The notes beneath the pieces were generated by a model. That model ran no database searches and was not told the DNA's origin. It saw only the letters and a program-made list of their open reading frames with translations. Shown here one piece after another: positions 1 through 10,418 of a stretch of DNA of 64,000 nucleotides; position 1 is the first letter of the stretch; each line of letters begins with the position of its first letter. A program made the position numbers and the translations under genes. Origin of the DNA: Sebastes aleutianus (taxonomy: Eukaryota > Chordata > Actinopteri > Perciformes > Sebastidae); the NCBI GenBank assembly GCA_916700875.1, contig CAKAKS010000068.1:27311253-27375252 (forward strand). The letters are read 5' to 3'.

Positions 1-400
1 TTTGTGCCGGCTCCCTGCTGGTTGTCGTTCTGACACTGAAGCGCTGCTTCAGAGCACTTAACCTTCCCAGCTGGGCTGAGGCAGCACGTCCTGCCAGACA
101 GGATAAAATAACCTGAAACAGACAAAGCTGTGGAGCTACATTTAAAATGTAACGGGGTTAATTGGTTATAAAAACAAAAACATATTTTTTTTAAAAACTG
201 GTTATTTCCTAAAGGGACACTCCACCAATTTTCCCCAATCAAAAAGTACTCGCCCTGTGAGAGCAGCTATATAATGTCTTCAGTGGCTCGGAAGGAGATT
301 TCAACCTTATGAAAAATAACCCTGAGTTGCATTATGGGAACTGTAAAATCTAGTATTTTTTACCGATACTGGGGACTAAAAAGATATCTCGACATCTGCT
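1..400. other. Unassigned non-coding DNA
   Basis: No open frame, splice-bounded exon, tandem array or inverted-ended element was recognised. The stretch is AT-rich and has an A/T run near 181-196. It ends where repeat family A begins. Confidence 0.5.
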
Positions 401-985
401 CAGTGGGCAACCTCTGGGTCTTGTATGTGGAAGTGCCTTAAACTTGCATTCTTTCTAATAGCCAGCAGGGGGTGACTCCTCTGGTTTCAAAAATAAGTGT
501 GATTGTAAAGAAGTCTTTGAGAAAATGACCCTACTTCTAACTTGATTTATTACCTCAGTAAACATGAGTTTTGGTCTCAATCGCTAATTTCAAGTCTTCT
601 TCAATACAGCATGATGTTCATTTAGTAAATTATGGTCCCATTTAGAGTCAAATAGACCATAAAGCAGGGGATGCTTTATGGCGTGGCTACCTTGTGATTG
701 ACAGGTCGCTACCACGGCGTTGTCCAGTCTGGGAGTTGTCCGTGTTTTCGTCTTACAACGTTAACCCTTTCACAGTGTGTTTTCAGTTCATTAAAGTTAA
801 TTGTAACATTTTCGTTGCCTAAAAATGTCTTATTCAACATTTAGTTGTACTTTGCTCCAGCCTCTCGAGTCACTTCTGGTTGCAAAGAAAACAAAACAGT
901 GACGGCCAAATTGCCGAAAACGACAGTCCACAAACCAATGGGTGACGTCACGGTGACTATGTCCACTTCTTTTATACAGTCTATG
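401..985 (+). repeat. Repeat family A, copy 1 (near full length)
   Basis: This is the first of eight related copies. The left boundary reads AGTGGGCAACCTCTGGGTC and the right boundary is close to TTATACAGTCTATG. Shared internal landmarks are CCAGCAGGGGG near the left, ATGATGTTCATTTAGTAAA in the middle, CTTTCACAGTGTG, and CAATGGGTGACGTCA near the right. The two ends are not inverted copies of each other, and no transposase or reverse-transcriptase frame is present, so this is a non-autonomous interspersed repeat of unproven class. The plus orientation given here is my convention for the family. Confidence 0.85.
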
Positions 986-3658
986 CGTCTACTGCTTTGA
1001 TTTTGACCAGTCTTAATGAAATCTGACTCTTGGTGGACAGATCAGCAACAGCTCTGCTCAGCAACACATTTTAATGTGTGATTATTAGAGACAAAAACAT
1101 TCATCACATGCCCAGCCTAAGGTGCAAAAATAAAATAGGTGATGATAATAATTCCTCTGCAAATTAAATAATGCCTTATGCTGCAGGAAACTGCAATAAA
1201 AAATGTGCCAATAGGGTACTTTTAGTGTAATTTTATAAAATTGCTGAAATGGCAGCACCCTGGAGGGGAGTTATCTCAGCTTATTGGCAGAAATTTAGCT
1301 TAAAATGTCTCGAAGGCTAAATATGAGATGAAAAGACTTCTTACTGTAAGCAGGATATTTCCTGCTGTGCATCAGTTCTGCAGGCATAACTGAAAGTAAA
1401 TGTGGGGCAAGTCTAGTGGATTCCTATTAAGAATTCATCCTTTAACAGATTACATTTTGTGTGCAGCAAATACATACAAGCAGACACACTGTGAGGGGAT
1501 AATGTGCATCTCTCTTCTTGATGTTAAATGAGAAAAAAGCGCTGCACAGGTACACCCTAAACCATAGCATGCTGTTATCCTACTAACAGCTGGCTTTGAG
1601 TTTGAGTCTTAACATTGTGGTGCCATCCTTTATTGTCATTTATAAAGAAGGAATATCCAAATATGATTATATATAAATTATACTTAAATTATAACTATTC
1701 TGTGAAGAGGAGCATTCTTCATTTTATTCATGTAGCACCACAAACAGGCAAAATGTGGCCCCACTACTTTAAAAGTCTAATGCCGAATTCACACCAGGCA
1801 GCGTTGAAGTACAGCTTGGGAAGAAATTCTTTGTAACACAGGTCAGCATGTCACAGGAGTCACATGATCTGTTTACTGATTTTGCTTTTAGTTTGGCCTC
1901 ACTTTGCTGCAGAATCAAACGGCTGCAGCTCACAGAGCTCGGGAGCAGCCGCTGCAGCTTTTCCTAGACAATGCATGGCAGCTCGCCATAGGCCACACTT
2001 CGCCGTTGCTCTGGTGTTCGGTGTTCGCCTGTCCGGGCTCATTCAAATTTTTGGACGGCTGTGCGATCCAAACGTTTCCTCATCACGATTCCACATCAGC
2101 TCATGTCCGTGCAACCGTCCTTGTGGAAAGAATAACTGTGGCTTAAGAATACTACAATTTTGAGCTTGGTGGTCTAACAATTTCAAAATATACTGTATGG
2201 TGCGATGCGTATGCAAGCCTCTGGGGGACAAAGTACGGATAACTTTATATTACTTGTCATCTGAAGCTTTAAATTACCAGCTTATCCAGTTTCTCCCTTT
2301 GGACGCACATATGGATGGCAAGTTCAGAGTGAATGCATTACCAAATATAGGGCTGACTTTGAGCAGGCAAGCCACAATTTTTGTCCCCATAATGTGTTTA
2401 CATGCACACCCACAGTCGATTATAGTATTCCTTTCATCTCTAAGATGTGGGGTGAATAAAGCTTACACATTATAGCATGATCTGTTTGATGATTCAGGCA
2501 TAAGGTGGGTGGTGTATCTCCTCAACTGCTCAGTAATAGATCCTGTGAGGGCACAGGCTGCAGCTCCATTACAATATGAAAGAGGCGAACATTTGGCATC
2601 CAGCAAGATCAGATACCATCGAGACAATAAGGTGTCACTGCGGCAGAGCAGCAAACAAAATGTGAGATGAGGTGTTTGTTGTCTTATTTAACTGTATTTC
2701 TGTTGACTGAGGTGCATCTTTAATAATGAATTATGCAGACTTTTGTACAAACTACAGTAGTTGCTCCAGCTGCATAAACTACTTCACTAGCTGTAGCCCA
2801 ATATGAACATATTAACCTGACATTCAAATATCTAGTTAATAACACTTTTGTGTCTATGTGCTTTCCACCTCTGTTGACGCTGCTGTGATGCGTACCGTCG
2901 TTGATACCATGCAAAATCCCTGGAAACAAAATCAAATTATATTTAAATCATCCAGGTTGGGCGATGGTGCAGTAAAAATAGCGTGTTTGTATGCTGTTGT
3001 GTATTTGAATGAAATAGATCAGGCACCGTTCTGCATGGTTCTGTGTGCAAATTAAATGGGATTAAAGTATTAATGTCATAACATCATCCTCTTCAGAGGG
3101 AGGCATGTGAGAGCGCTGTAAAACAAGCACTGAACATGCACGTACGTACACGCACACATACACCACAATGAGGTGAAAACCCTCAATGTATTTGTATGTA
3201 CAGTTTCCCTCAAACAAAAGCCTCATATTCCTCACATAGATCCTCTATTATTAGCAGCAACTCAACTGAAAAGTTGTTAATTTGACATCCCCTGAGGTTT
3301 TCCTTGTTTTTAGTATGAACAGTATGTAGTGAGGCATGAATAAATCCCTTATAAACACTGAGACCTCTCATAACCGGTCTGAGCAGCTTGTAGAGATGTC
3401 ATAAAGCGTGCTCTGCTAGTGATTTGTACTGAACACACCAACTGTCCTCAGGCTCCACATACTCTATGAATCAAAGATCATGCGGAAATTAATTATTTTT
3501 TACCTTCAGGACTCTGCGAGCTTGGTTGCACAAAGCATAAAATATGTAGGGGGAAATGTGGTTTACACACCTTAGAAATGTCGACATTTTTGTTTCTTAT
3601 TTATGCACTGAACATGCATACTGTATAACATACTTTGAGGCTAAAGTAGATGTCCACG
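986..3658. other. Unassigned non-coding interval
   Basis: About 2.7 kb with no supported gene. A GC-richer patch at about 1782-2150 starts with a phrase (ATTCACACCAGGC) reminiscent of another patch at 25857 and may be a repeat. The short open frames here overlap on both strands, lack exon-like borders and look accidental. Confidence 0.5.
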
Positions 3659-3873
3659 TTAAAGGGATAGTTTGGGTGTTTTGAAGTGATGAGGTACTTA
3701 TGCGTAGTCAGTGTATTACCTACAGTAGATGACGGTCGGCACGCCCCTCTGTGCGGTAACTCCTGTCTGTTTCTCCAAACTGAGGACATGCTGACTTCTA
3801 CTGTAGGCAACACACTGACTACTGTTTGTTTAAGTACCTCATACACTTCAAAACACCAGAACTATCCCTTTAA
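3659..3873. mobile_element. 215-bp MITE with terminal inverted repeats
   Basis: The ends are inverted copies over about 40 bp. The left starts TTAAAGGGATAGTT and continues GGGTGTTTTGAAGTG to a GAGGTACTTA motif; the right end reads the same on the other strand, with a few mismatches and one small indel. Both ends carry TTAA, which could be the target site (as in piggyBac-like elements) or part of the inverted repeat. There is no coding capacity, so it must have been moved in trans by another element's transposase. Confidence 0.85.
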
Positions 3874-4082
3874 AGTGAATGCCAATACAACAGGAGAAGC
3901 AATCACACATGAATGACTATTCTTTTAAATGCCAGAGCACCCAGGGGAGCCATGCAGAGATAACGTCTCACTCCTCCTCACCATCTTGGTGATTTGTGGT
4001 GTTCATGTCCTCAAAGAGCACTTAGAGAAAATAATTTAATTGCTGCTTTTGAGCAATTTGTATCAGGGATGTGATCAATAAT

Positions 4083-4116
4083 ATCTCTCTCTCTCTCTCT
4101 TCTGCTTCTTTTCCAG
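4083..4116 (+). promoter_or_regulatory. Polypyrimidine tract and 3' splice site of the candidate microexon
   Basis: A (CT)n run passes into TTCTGCTTCTTTTCCAG, an excellent vertebrate 3' splice site. CT-rich repeats are classic PTB-protein sites. A TGC lies about 15 nt before the AG, the motif and place used by SRRM4 (nSR100) at neural microexons. That regulatory reading is inference from motif knowledge. Confidence 0.5.
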
Positions 4117-4152
4117 GATTGACAAGTCCACTTTGTCTGTACTTAAAGCCCG
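4117..4152 (+). CDS. Candidate 36-nt microexon (gene unknown)
   Basis: The exon is bounded on the left by a strong pyrimidine tract ending CCAG and on the right by a near-ideal donor (CCCG|GTAAGTT). It is 36 nt, a multiple of three, so including or skipping it would keep the reading frame. One frame has an immediate stop. The most protein-like frame uses the first G as a third codon base and then reads IDKSTLSVLKA, with a split final codon starting CG (phase 2 on both sides); a third frame is also open. I could not assign the peptide to a family. A MITE begins only 23 bp after the donor. With an exon this short and no homology evidence the call rests on the splice signals alone, and a chance match remains possible. 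Confidence 0.45.
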
Positions 4153-4175
4153 GTAAGTTCCTCTTTAAATCTAAC

Positions 4176-4596
4176 TTTAAAGGAACAGTGTGTAGGATTT
4201 CGGGGGATCTATTAGCAGAAATGTATGTTAGTGTATAATCACCTGCAACTAAGAATCTTTGTGTTTTCATTCGCTTAGAATGAGTCCTTCATATCTACAT
4301 AGGGAGCGGGTTGTCTTCACGGAGTCCGTCATGTTGTCGTTACCTAAAGGCCACCGCAGTTCTCTGACACGTTTGTGAGACTGCGGTAACGTGAGCCGCA
4401 GAGTGCAAAACCGTGGTACAGCCAGCCGTCATCTGACTTCCGCTGCTCCTAAAGTAGTGTTATTATAGTTTTGCCCTCGGCGGCTCACGCTACCGCAGTC
4501 TTGGAAAGGGAGGAGTGAGCAGAGAGGTGCTCAGTTGGTTGCAATCTGCAACCACAACACTAGATGTCGCCAAATCCTACACACTGTACCTTTAAA
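4176..4596. mobile_element. 421-bp MITE with 25-bp inverted repeats
   Basis: The left end TTTAAAGG-ACAGTGTGTAGG and the right end CCTACACACTGTACCTTTAAA are inverted copies with one mismatch over 25 bp. The interior is non-coding and relatively GC-rich. This is a common style of teleost non-autonomous DNA transposon. It sits just inside the intron that would follow the 4117-4152 exon. Confidence 0.9.
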
Positions 4597-5293
4597 ATCT
4601 TCTAAAAACAGTTAGGAAAATGATCTAGTTAATATTCTAGTCTTAGTTAGTCAGGCAAAGCTATAATTTGTGTAAACGTGCTTGTGGAGAAATTCCTGGG
4701 AAGCACTGTTGTGTAACAACTCGCAAATGCAAACACTGAGACTGCGGCTTTGACTACTTTCAGCCTGGACCGTATTTCCACTTATTTTCCATTAGAGCGA
4801 TTGATTCTGACTAAAACCTCAACAATCGATTCACTGTAGAGCTATGGACACTTAACTTCAGCAGGACACAATGCAGTACACACTCACACTGCACTGCAGT
4901 CTTTTTCAACAAGTGAAAATGATCTAAATTAATTCCTTTCTTCTGCATCTTTGATGCTATCTTGACTGCTGCTTCATCACTTCCTTGTTTACTCTTTACC
5001 CGCCACCTCTCTCGTACTGGCCTTCATGTGCAGCTGTGTGAGGAATGTGGTTAAAGTCATGTTCTGCCGAGCCCTTGGGCCACGCACTCGACTCCTTACT
5101 GCTCCAGTCAGTAGTAGTTGTTTGTATTGTGGCTCCCAGGTGTGAATGTTGTACTTCATGAATATGAAGCAGCTAGAGTATAATCTCCACATAATCCTCT
5201 GTGCTGCCTTGCACTCACAGCAGCATGCATCTTTTAAGGGGCGAGTGGCTGCCACTGGTTTCGCCTCTAAGGATACTTTCAGGCTGCCATAAT
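4597..5293. other. Unassigned non-coding interval
   Basis: No repeat partner, splice-bounded exon or RNA gene was recognised between the MITE and repeat A copy 2. The minus-strand open frame at 4989-5303 runs into the repeat and has no supporting borders. Confidence 0.4.
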
Positions 5294-5870
5294 CAGTGGC
5301 CAACCTCTGGGTCTGAAAAGTGAAGCCAATGCAGAAGTGCCTTGAACTTGCATTCTTTCTAATATCCAGCAGGGGGCGACTCCTCTGGTTACAAAAAGTA
5401 GTCTGATTGTATAGAAGTCTATGAGAAAATGAGCCTACTTCAAACTTGATTTATTACCTCAGTAAACATTGTAAACATGAGTTTATGGTCTTAATCGCTA
5501 GTTTCAAGTCTTCCTCAATACAGCATGATGTTCATTTAGTAAATTATGGTCCCGTTTGGAGTCAAATAGACCATAAAGCAGGGGATGCTTTAGGGCGTGG
5601 CTACCTTGTGATTGACAGGTCGCTACCACGGCATTGTCCGGTCTGGGAGTTGATGTTTTTTTGTCTTACAACTTTAACCCTTTCACATTGTGTTTTCAGT
5701 TAATTAAAGTTAATATTAACATTTTGGTCGCCTAAAAAAGTCTTATTCAGAGTTTGGTTGCACTTAGCTCCACCCTCTCGTTTCACTTCTGGTTGCAAAG
5801 AACCAAGATGGTGACGGCCAAAAACTCAGATGGCGACGGCCAAAATGCCGAGCTCGAGGACTCAAAATTT
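5294..5870 (+). repeat. Repeat family A, copy 2 (3' end truncated)
   Basis: It starts at the same family boundary as copy 1 (AGTGG-CAACCTCTGGGTC) and follows it through the CCAGCAGGGGG and TTCATTTAGTAAATTATGG landmarks. It contains a local tandem duplication of the short GATGG(C/T)GACGGCCAAAA unit. Homology stops soon after AATGCCGAGCTCGAGG, so the terminal 80-100 bp found in other copies are missing. Confidence 0.85.
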
Positions 5871-6207
5871 TGCTGAAGTTTATTGGGAGTTTATGCAACC
5901 TGACAGGAACTGCAGGTACTACTCAGGACTGAGAAACTGCTCATCTTTCTCTGCAGTTTTTGAAAATAATCTTATATATATATGTTAAGGCAGCAAAGGA
6001 CAGTGTTCCTAAGAAGTTATTCATATTTACTGAAACTATATTTGAGTGTTGAACTCTTATACAGCAATACAGTTAAACTAATTATGATTTTTAAGGTTAG
6101 TGCGTAAATAATACAGATAATTAGACCACATTTCTAATTCTTTACTTATACAGTAGTTGGGTTTATAGAAGGCACAAAGAGCAATTACATTATAATGTGA
6201 TAATTTA
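5871..6207. other. Unassigned non-coding interval
   Basis: Very AT-rich sequence with no supported gene or clear repeat partner. Confidence 0.4.
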
Positions 6208-6440
6208 GAGAGCTGCAACCGTTAATCAATTAGTTACAGTAGTCAACCATTTAATTAATCCTAAAAACTATTTTAATAATAATAACTTCTATGTTTTTTT
6301 TGTCTGGTTGAAGAACTCCAGATTTCATCGCGTCCCCTCCATGTCTTAAACCAAAAATAATTCCCATTCATTGATAGATTTTCTGGACAGCTCATTTTCT
6401 TCTTGGACAAGTTGTTGAAGGCTGAGACTGGGATGAACAA
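6208..6440. repeat. Fragment of the AGxGCTGCAAC...ATTAATCGATTAG repeat (family E)
   Basis: It begins AGAGCTGCAACCGTTAATCAATTAG, broken here as AGAGCTGCAACC plus GTTAATCAATTAG. It resembles the other, better preserved member at 11705-11921, whose ends carry the same AGGGCTGCA / AATCGATTAGTTG elements. It is diverged and the right boundary is uncertain. Confidence 0.5.
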
Positions 6441-6484
6441 TGATTCATCATTTCAATCTCAGGTCATACTGATTCATTGTAAAA

Positions 6485-6775
6485 CAGCTTGGTGATTAAC
6501 TAGTTACCGCCGTCACAGCAAGACGCTACTGGGTTCAGATCCCACCAGTTAGCGTGAGTTTCCTCTGTTTTTTTTCTGGTTTTCTCCTGTAGTCAAAGAC
6601 ATACTTGTTAGGCATTAGTTCTGTCGTACTTCTGCTTTTGCCCTTGATCAACACACTGGCCTCGGAGCTGCTGGTCTGTGGGCATTGTAATGTAGCTGCT
6701 GCCCACTGCTCCAAAATAGTCTGGATGGGTCAAATGCAGAGGACTGATGGTCCCACAGGGAATGATAAAACATAA
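6485..6775 (+). repeat. SINE-like repeat with a tRNA-type B-box phrase
   Basis: The stretch includes CGTCACAGCAAGA followed by GGGTTCAGATCCCA, which resembles an RNA polymerase III B box, and later GTAGTCAAAGACATA. These match, in order and diverged, the nested retroposon at 56845-57172. The 3' part (GGGTCAAATGCAGAGGAC) differs from that copy, so the two share a head but not a tail. Confidence 0.5.
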
Positions 6776-7534
6776 CTCAACTTAATGAAATTACATAACA
6801 ATCTTATATAACCAGGTTATGCACACTTTCTGCAGGATAGTTAACATTATGTTTGTTTTCAACAAGACAGATTTCACCAATTCATCACCTGTCATAGCCT
6901 GAGTATGCTGTTTAATAGCTGCCTTGTGTTGCTCCACCATTTACTTTGTTGATGCTTGATTCACTGGACAGCTGCCATTGTTCACTCTCACTTTGGCTGT
7001 CTGTGTTTTGGAAACAAGAAGTGACGATGTTCAACAGATAATTATGAGTTTGCTTTGCAATTCGTAGCTGTGAAAGGAGAAGTAACAGTGGATGTTGTGA
7101 CAGATTGTGATGTGTGACCGGGTTGTGAGAGTTTATTATTTTGAAGTGAAAATCCCATGGTGTAGTGATCATTTGGAGGTAGACATAACAAACCATATGG
7201 TCAAATTAATTCTGGATTAGAGTGGAGAGCTAATGTGAATATCATTTGCTGAGTTGTGTACCTGCTTTATGGGATGTCCTTTGAGGATATTGTGTGTGAG
7301 GAGCTTCTCTTTGTTGAAACAAACCACCGGTGAGCCCTGCTAATGGAGGTTGCCGTAGTGATGGGAGGTGAAGGGCTTCTGTGTGTGTGGTGTGTTTATA
7401 TTAACGCTGTCTGCACCCAAACCCCACTTTCTATGTGTCTCACTCACTTTTGAGTTAATCGCATTGACATTTACTCTCTGAGCAAACACGTTGAAACCTT
7501 TTGTGTTGTCCCATGTACTTTCTTCATCTCTCAC
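6776..7534. other. Unassigned non-coding interval
   Basis: No repeat partner or exon was recognised. A minus-strand open frame (6912-7196) has no borders or composition to support it. Confidence 0.4.
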
Positions 7535-7593
7535 CTGCTGTCCATATTTGCCATTATGGCGCCATCTGTTGAAACTCTGCACTTCGCTGGTGA
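7535..7593 (-). CDS. Possible 59-bp internal exon on the minus strand
   Basis: Read on the minus strand, a good donor (GACAGCAG|GTGAGAG) lies at 7535/7534 and a usable acceptor (CTAAACACAG|TCACC) at 7594/7593. The open frame between them includes SEVQSFNRWRHNGKYGQQ, which looks protein-like. The acceptor's pyrimidine tract is weak and the intron before it enters the repeat at 7608. No family was recognised. This could be chance. Confidence 0.18.
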
Positions 7594-7607
7594 CTGTGTT
7601 TAGGGGT

Positions 7608-7760
7608 TTCTTTAAAGGAATACTTCACCCTCAAAATGACCATTTGTATATCAACTACTCACCACGTGTTACTCTTGAATTCTTGAAGAACACTTTTACT
7701 ATTTAAAACACTTCCGCATAAACAGTTTTACACTAGCGCAGGCAAGTCCGGATGAGTCCA
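7608..7760 (+). repeat. Fragment of a CTTTAAAGGAATACTTCACCC repeat
   Basis: The start CTTTAAAGGAATACTTCACC with CAAAATGACCATTTG and ACTACTCACC is the terminal part of an abundant fish interspersed repeat (recognised from general knowledge). The right boundary is unclear, and no second inverted end was found in this window. Confidence 0.55.
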
Positions 7761-7894
7761 AAGTGTTTTAAATAGTAAGGTTTTAGTGAAGATGCATGTG
7801 TTTGGGAAGTACTGAGCATACGACTGGATAACGGAGACTTGGATTATACTCCACAAATTGTGGGAGAGTTTGTTAATGGATAATCTGTATAAAC

Positions 7895-8500
7895 TAGGGA
7901 TGTCAATCGATTAAAATATTTAATTGCATGATTGTCCATAGTTAATTGTGATTAATCGCAAATTAAACACATATTTTATCTGTTGAAAATGTACCTTAAA
8001 GGGAGATTTGTCAAGTATTTAATAATCCTATCAACATGGGAGTGGGCAAATATGCTTGCTTTATGCAAATGTATGTATATATTTATTATTGGAAATGAAT
8101 TAACAACACAAAGCAATGACAAATATTGTCCAGAAACCCTCACAGGTACTGCATTTAGCATAAAAAATATGCTCAAATCATAACATGGCAAACTGCAGCC
8201 CAACAGGCAACAACAGCTGTCAGTGTGTCAGTGTGCTGACTTGACTATGACTTGCCCCAAACTGCATGTGATTATCATAAAGTGAGCATGTCTGTAAAGG
8301 GGAGACTCGTGGGTACCCATAGAACCCATTTTCATTCATATATATTGAGGTCAGAGGTCAAGGGGACCCATTTGAAAATGGCTATGACCGTTTTTCTGAG
8401 CCCGCAACAACTTAAAAATTGTTAATGCGTTAAAGAAATGAATGCCATTAAAATAATGTTATGTTAACGCGTTATTATCGTGTTAACTTTGACGGCTCTA
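7895..8500 (+). mobile_element. hAT-like MITE, family B copy 1, with 8-bp target duplication
   Basis: The ends TAGGGATGTCAA and (inverted) TAGAGCCGTCAA are inverted repeats. The flanks are GTATAAAC on the left and ATATAAAC on the right, an 8-bp near-perfect direct repeat, as expected for hAT superfamily insertion. Only a short open frame that recurs in other copies is present, and no transposase. It is the most complete of the four family B copies here. Confidence 0.85.
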
Positions 8501-9077
8501 ATATAAACTGATTCTGCATTTAACATGTAGAATCTACTTGTGATGTGGTCAAACACCGTCCGATTGCAATCCGATCTCCAAAAACACGTTTTAATGCCAG
8601 GTGTAAAGGGGGTCTCATTTGCACTCGGGTCCTCACTGCATTAGACTTAATAGGCCGTGAATGGTTCTTTTGGACTTGGACTCTACAGGCCACACTGATA
8701 AAACACTAATCAATGTAGGATTGTTGTCAGCTGTGTGTCAGACATAAAGCTTTAGCCTATACAGAAAGCAGGTTAGCCTGAGTCATGTAAAATAGGACTT
8801 GTCTGTTATCTACAGTGTTCTCAGATACACTCATCCAGTGTCTCCCCCGGTCACTGGCCAGGTGTCATTAGTCTGTCTGCTGTGGAGTGGCTCTGAATAT
8901 GAATGAGTGAGTCGTGACTCCTGCTTGAGCTGCTGCTCTGCCCAGACGCTGAGTAGCACCGACGCATGTGTGTGTGTGTTTGATCCAGGTGTTAGATGTA
9001 AGAAAACAGTGCACAGACAAGCACCATAGAGGTAAGAAAGATAGGAGCAGAGATGACACTCTGCAGAATAGAAAGGA
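8501..9077. other. Unassigned non-coding interval
   Basis: Nothing supported. A short (GT)n run at about 8968-8980 is included. The overlapping minus-strand frames at 8831-9262 derive partly from the GATA array. Confidence 0.4.
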
Positions 9078-9082
9078 TTAGA

Positions 9083-9116
<34 letters not shown>

Positions 9117-9142
9117 GGATAGATGGATAGATAGATAGATAG
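9078..9142. repeat. (GATA)n microsatellite
   Basis: About fifteen tetranucleotide units of GATA, with two GATG variants, over roughly 60 bp. It explains the repeated SIYLSIY peptides of the overlapping minus-strand frames, which are not genes. Confidence 0.95.
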
Positions 9143-9406
9143 ACGGTACAGACAGACACTGTGCAGAGCCTCACATAAATACTTAGGGACAGTACATGCA
9201 TTAATTATACACCACAACATAACTGCACGAAAGACATCAGATACATCCAGATACATCCACACAACAAGTTTGTCAACCCAGACTTATAATGGTTCCCAGT
9301 TAGAATCCAATGCAAAGGGGAGGATGGACAGAGTTTGATATGCATATTATGTATATATGATTATGCAACAGGGGATTTTTAAAATTGCTTTGAATATACA
9401 AGGGCC

Positions 9407-9545
9407 AGTGTTGTAGTACTCGAAATTGGTCTTGGTCTTGAGATCAGTCTTGAGACCATTTTTTGAAGGTCTCGGTCTCGTCTTGGAATCGACTGCATTT
9501 TTACTCGGCCTTGTCTCGGTCTTTTGTGGTGAAACTCAGTTTTTA
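9407..9545 (+). repeat. Guanine-poor GTCTTGGTCTCG-type interspersed repeat
   Basis: After GGGCCAGTGTTGTAGTACTCG the sequence is a chain of diverged GGTCTTGGTCTTGAGA / GGTCTCGGTCTCG steps. This is the style of a very common fish repeat (recognised from general knowledge). It is truncated on the right. Confidence 0.6.
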
Positions 9546-9555
9546 TAGATCTATA

Positions 9556-9640
9556 GATTAAATCAACTAATCGGTTAGTCGACAAAATCGTATGAGTGTT
9601 AGTCGACTAAGGATTTCTTTGATTGAGGAGAGCCCTAAGA
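9556..9640. repeat. Fragment of a TTAGTCGACTAA-type repeat
   Basis: TAATCGGTTAGTCGAC and GTTAGTCGACTAAGG occur 30 bp apart, followed by GAGAGCCCTA, a typical terminal phrase of a teleost MITE. The boundaries are approximate. Confidence 0.5.
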
Positions 9641-9702
9641 AATAACAACAAAAACATTTTGAGTCACAGCGAAGCGGCCAAAAAAGGCTGAGCTAGCCTA
9701 GA

Positions 9703-10418
9703 CTAAAAGCCGTTTCTCACCAGCGTGATGCAAAAATGTGGTGCGTGAATGCGTAAAATCTGCATGTGAATTTTCCGCTTTCCCGTCCCCTAAATGGTGC
9801 CGTGTCCACTCCACACAGCAAAATCCTATCCAGACGGAGACTGTCTAAGAGGCTAACGTAACTACACAACACATAAACTAATCGGACCCCAAATTTGATG
9901 CCTACGCTAACATTAGCTGTTGTGGCTAGCCCCATTCTGTAACCAGCATCTAACGTTAACAAGTACATATCAGCTACATTACCATCTTCATCGTATCCCA
10001 GCTGCTGGGTGATCTCAAGCCATATATTGTCCTCTATTTGGTTGTTGAGGTAGTCGTGTTTGTCGTATTACGAAACACCAATAGTCCGGAAAATGTCCCA
10101 TTGGACCGAAAAAGGACCATTTGACCGACAGTCCGAAAACCCCCGAAAACAAACGGCCATTGTTCCAAGGCCCTGAAAATACACACTCTCCATGCAACAG
10201 ACAGAAGCACATGGCTTATTATGCAAAATGAAGGTGATCAAGGGATTTCATTGGTCAAACATATATTTCTGCAGGTGGAAATCCACTGAAATCAAGGTCC
10301 GTCCGAATGTTCCACAGGGGTGTGTAAGCATTCATAAGAACATGAAAATCAGTTTTTAAAAAATCTCCGTGCAAATTCTTCGGCCGAAAATCCATGCTTG
10401 GTGTGAAACGGCTTTTAG
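9703..10418. mobile_element. 716-bp element with inverted ends CTAAAAGCCGTTTC
   Basis: The left end CTAAAAGCCGTTTCTCACCA and the right end TTGGTGTGAAACGGCTTTTAG are inverted copies with a few differences over about 25 bp. No transposase frame is present, and the minus-strand frames inside (9717-9968 and 10015-10212) have no recognisable domain. No convincing target duplication was seen, so the superfamily is not assigned. The interior carries GTCCGAAAA/GGACCGAAAA phrases in short succession at 10090-10140. Confidence 0.8.

Noticed and set aside
7976..8203. Similar open frames (MYLKGRF...STWEWAN...LCKY) in three places (7983, 46954 minus, 51430 minus) suggesting a small gene family
   Set aside because: They coincide exactly with copies of MITE family B, the start context and end differ, and the similarity is at DNA level throughout the element including non-coding parts.
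8831..9262. 143-codon minus-strand frame
   Set aside because: Its centre is the GATA microsatellite (SIYLSIY repeats) and no exon borders or domain are seen.
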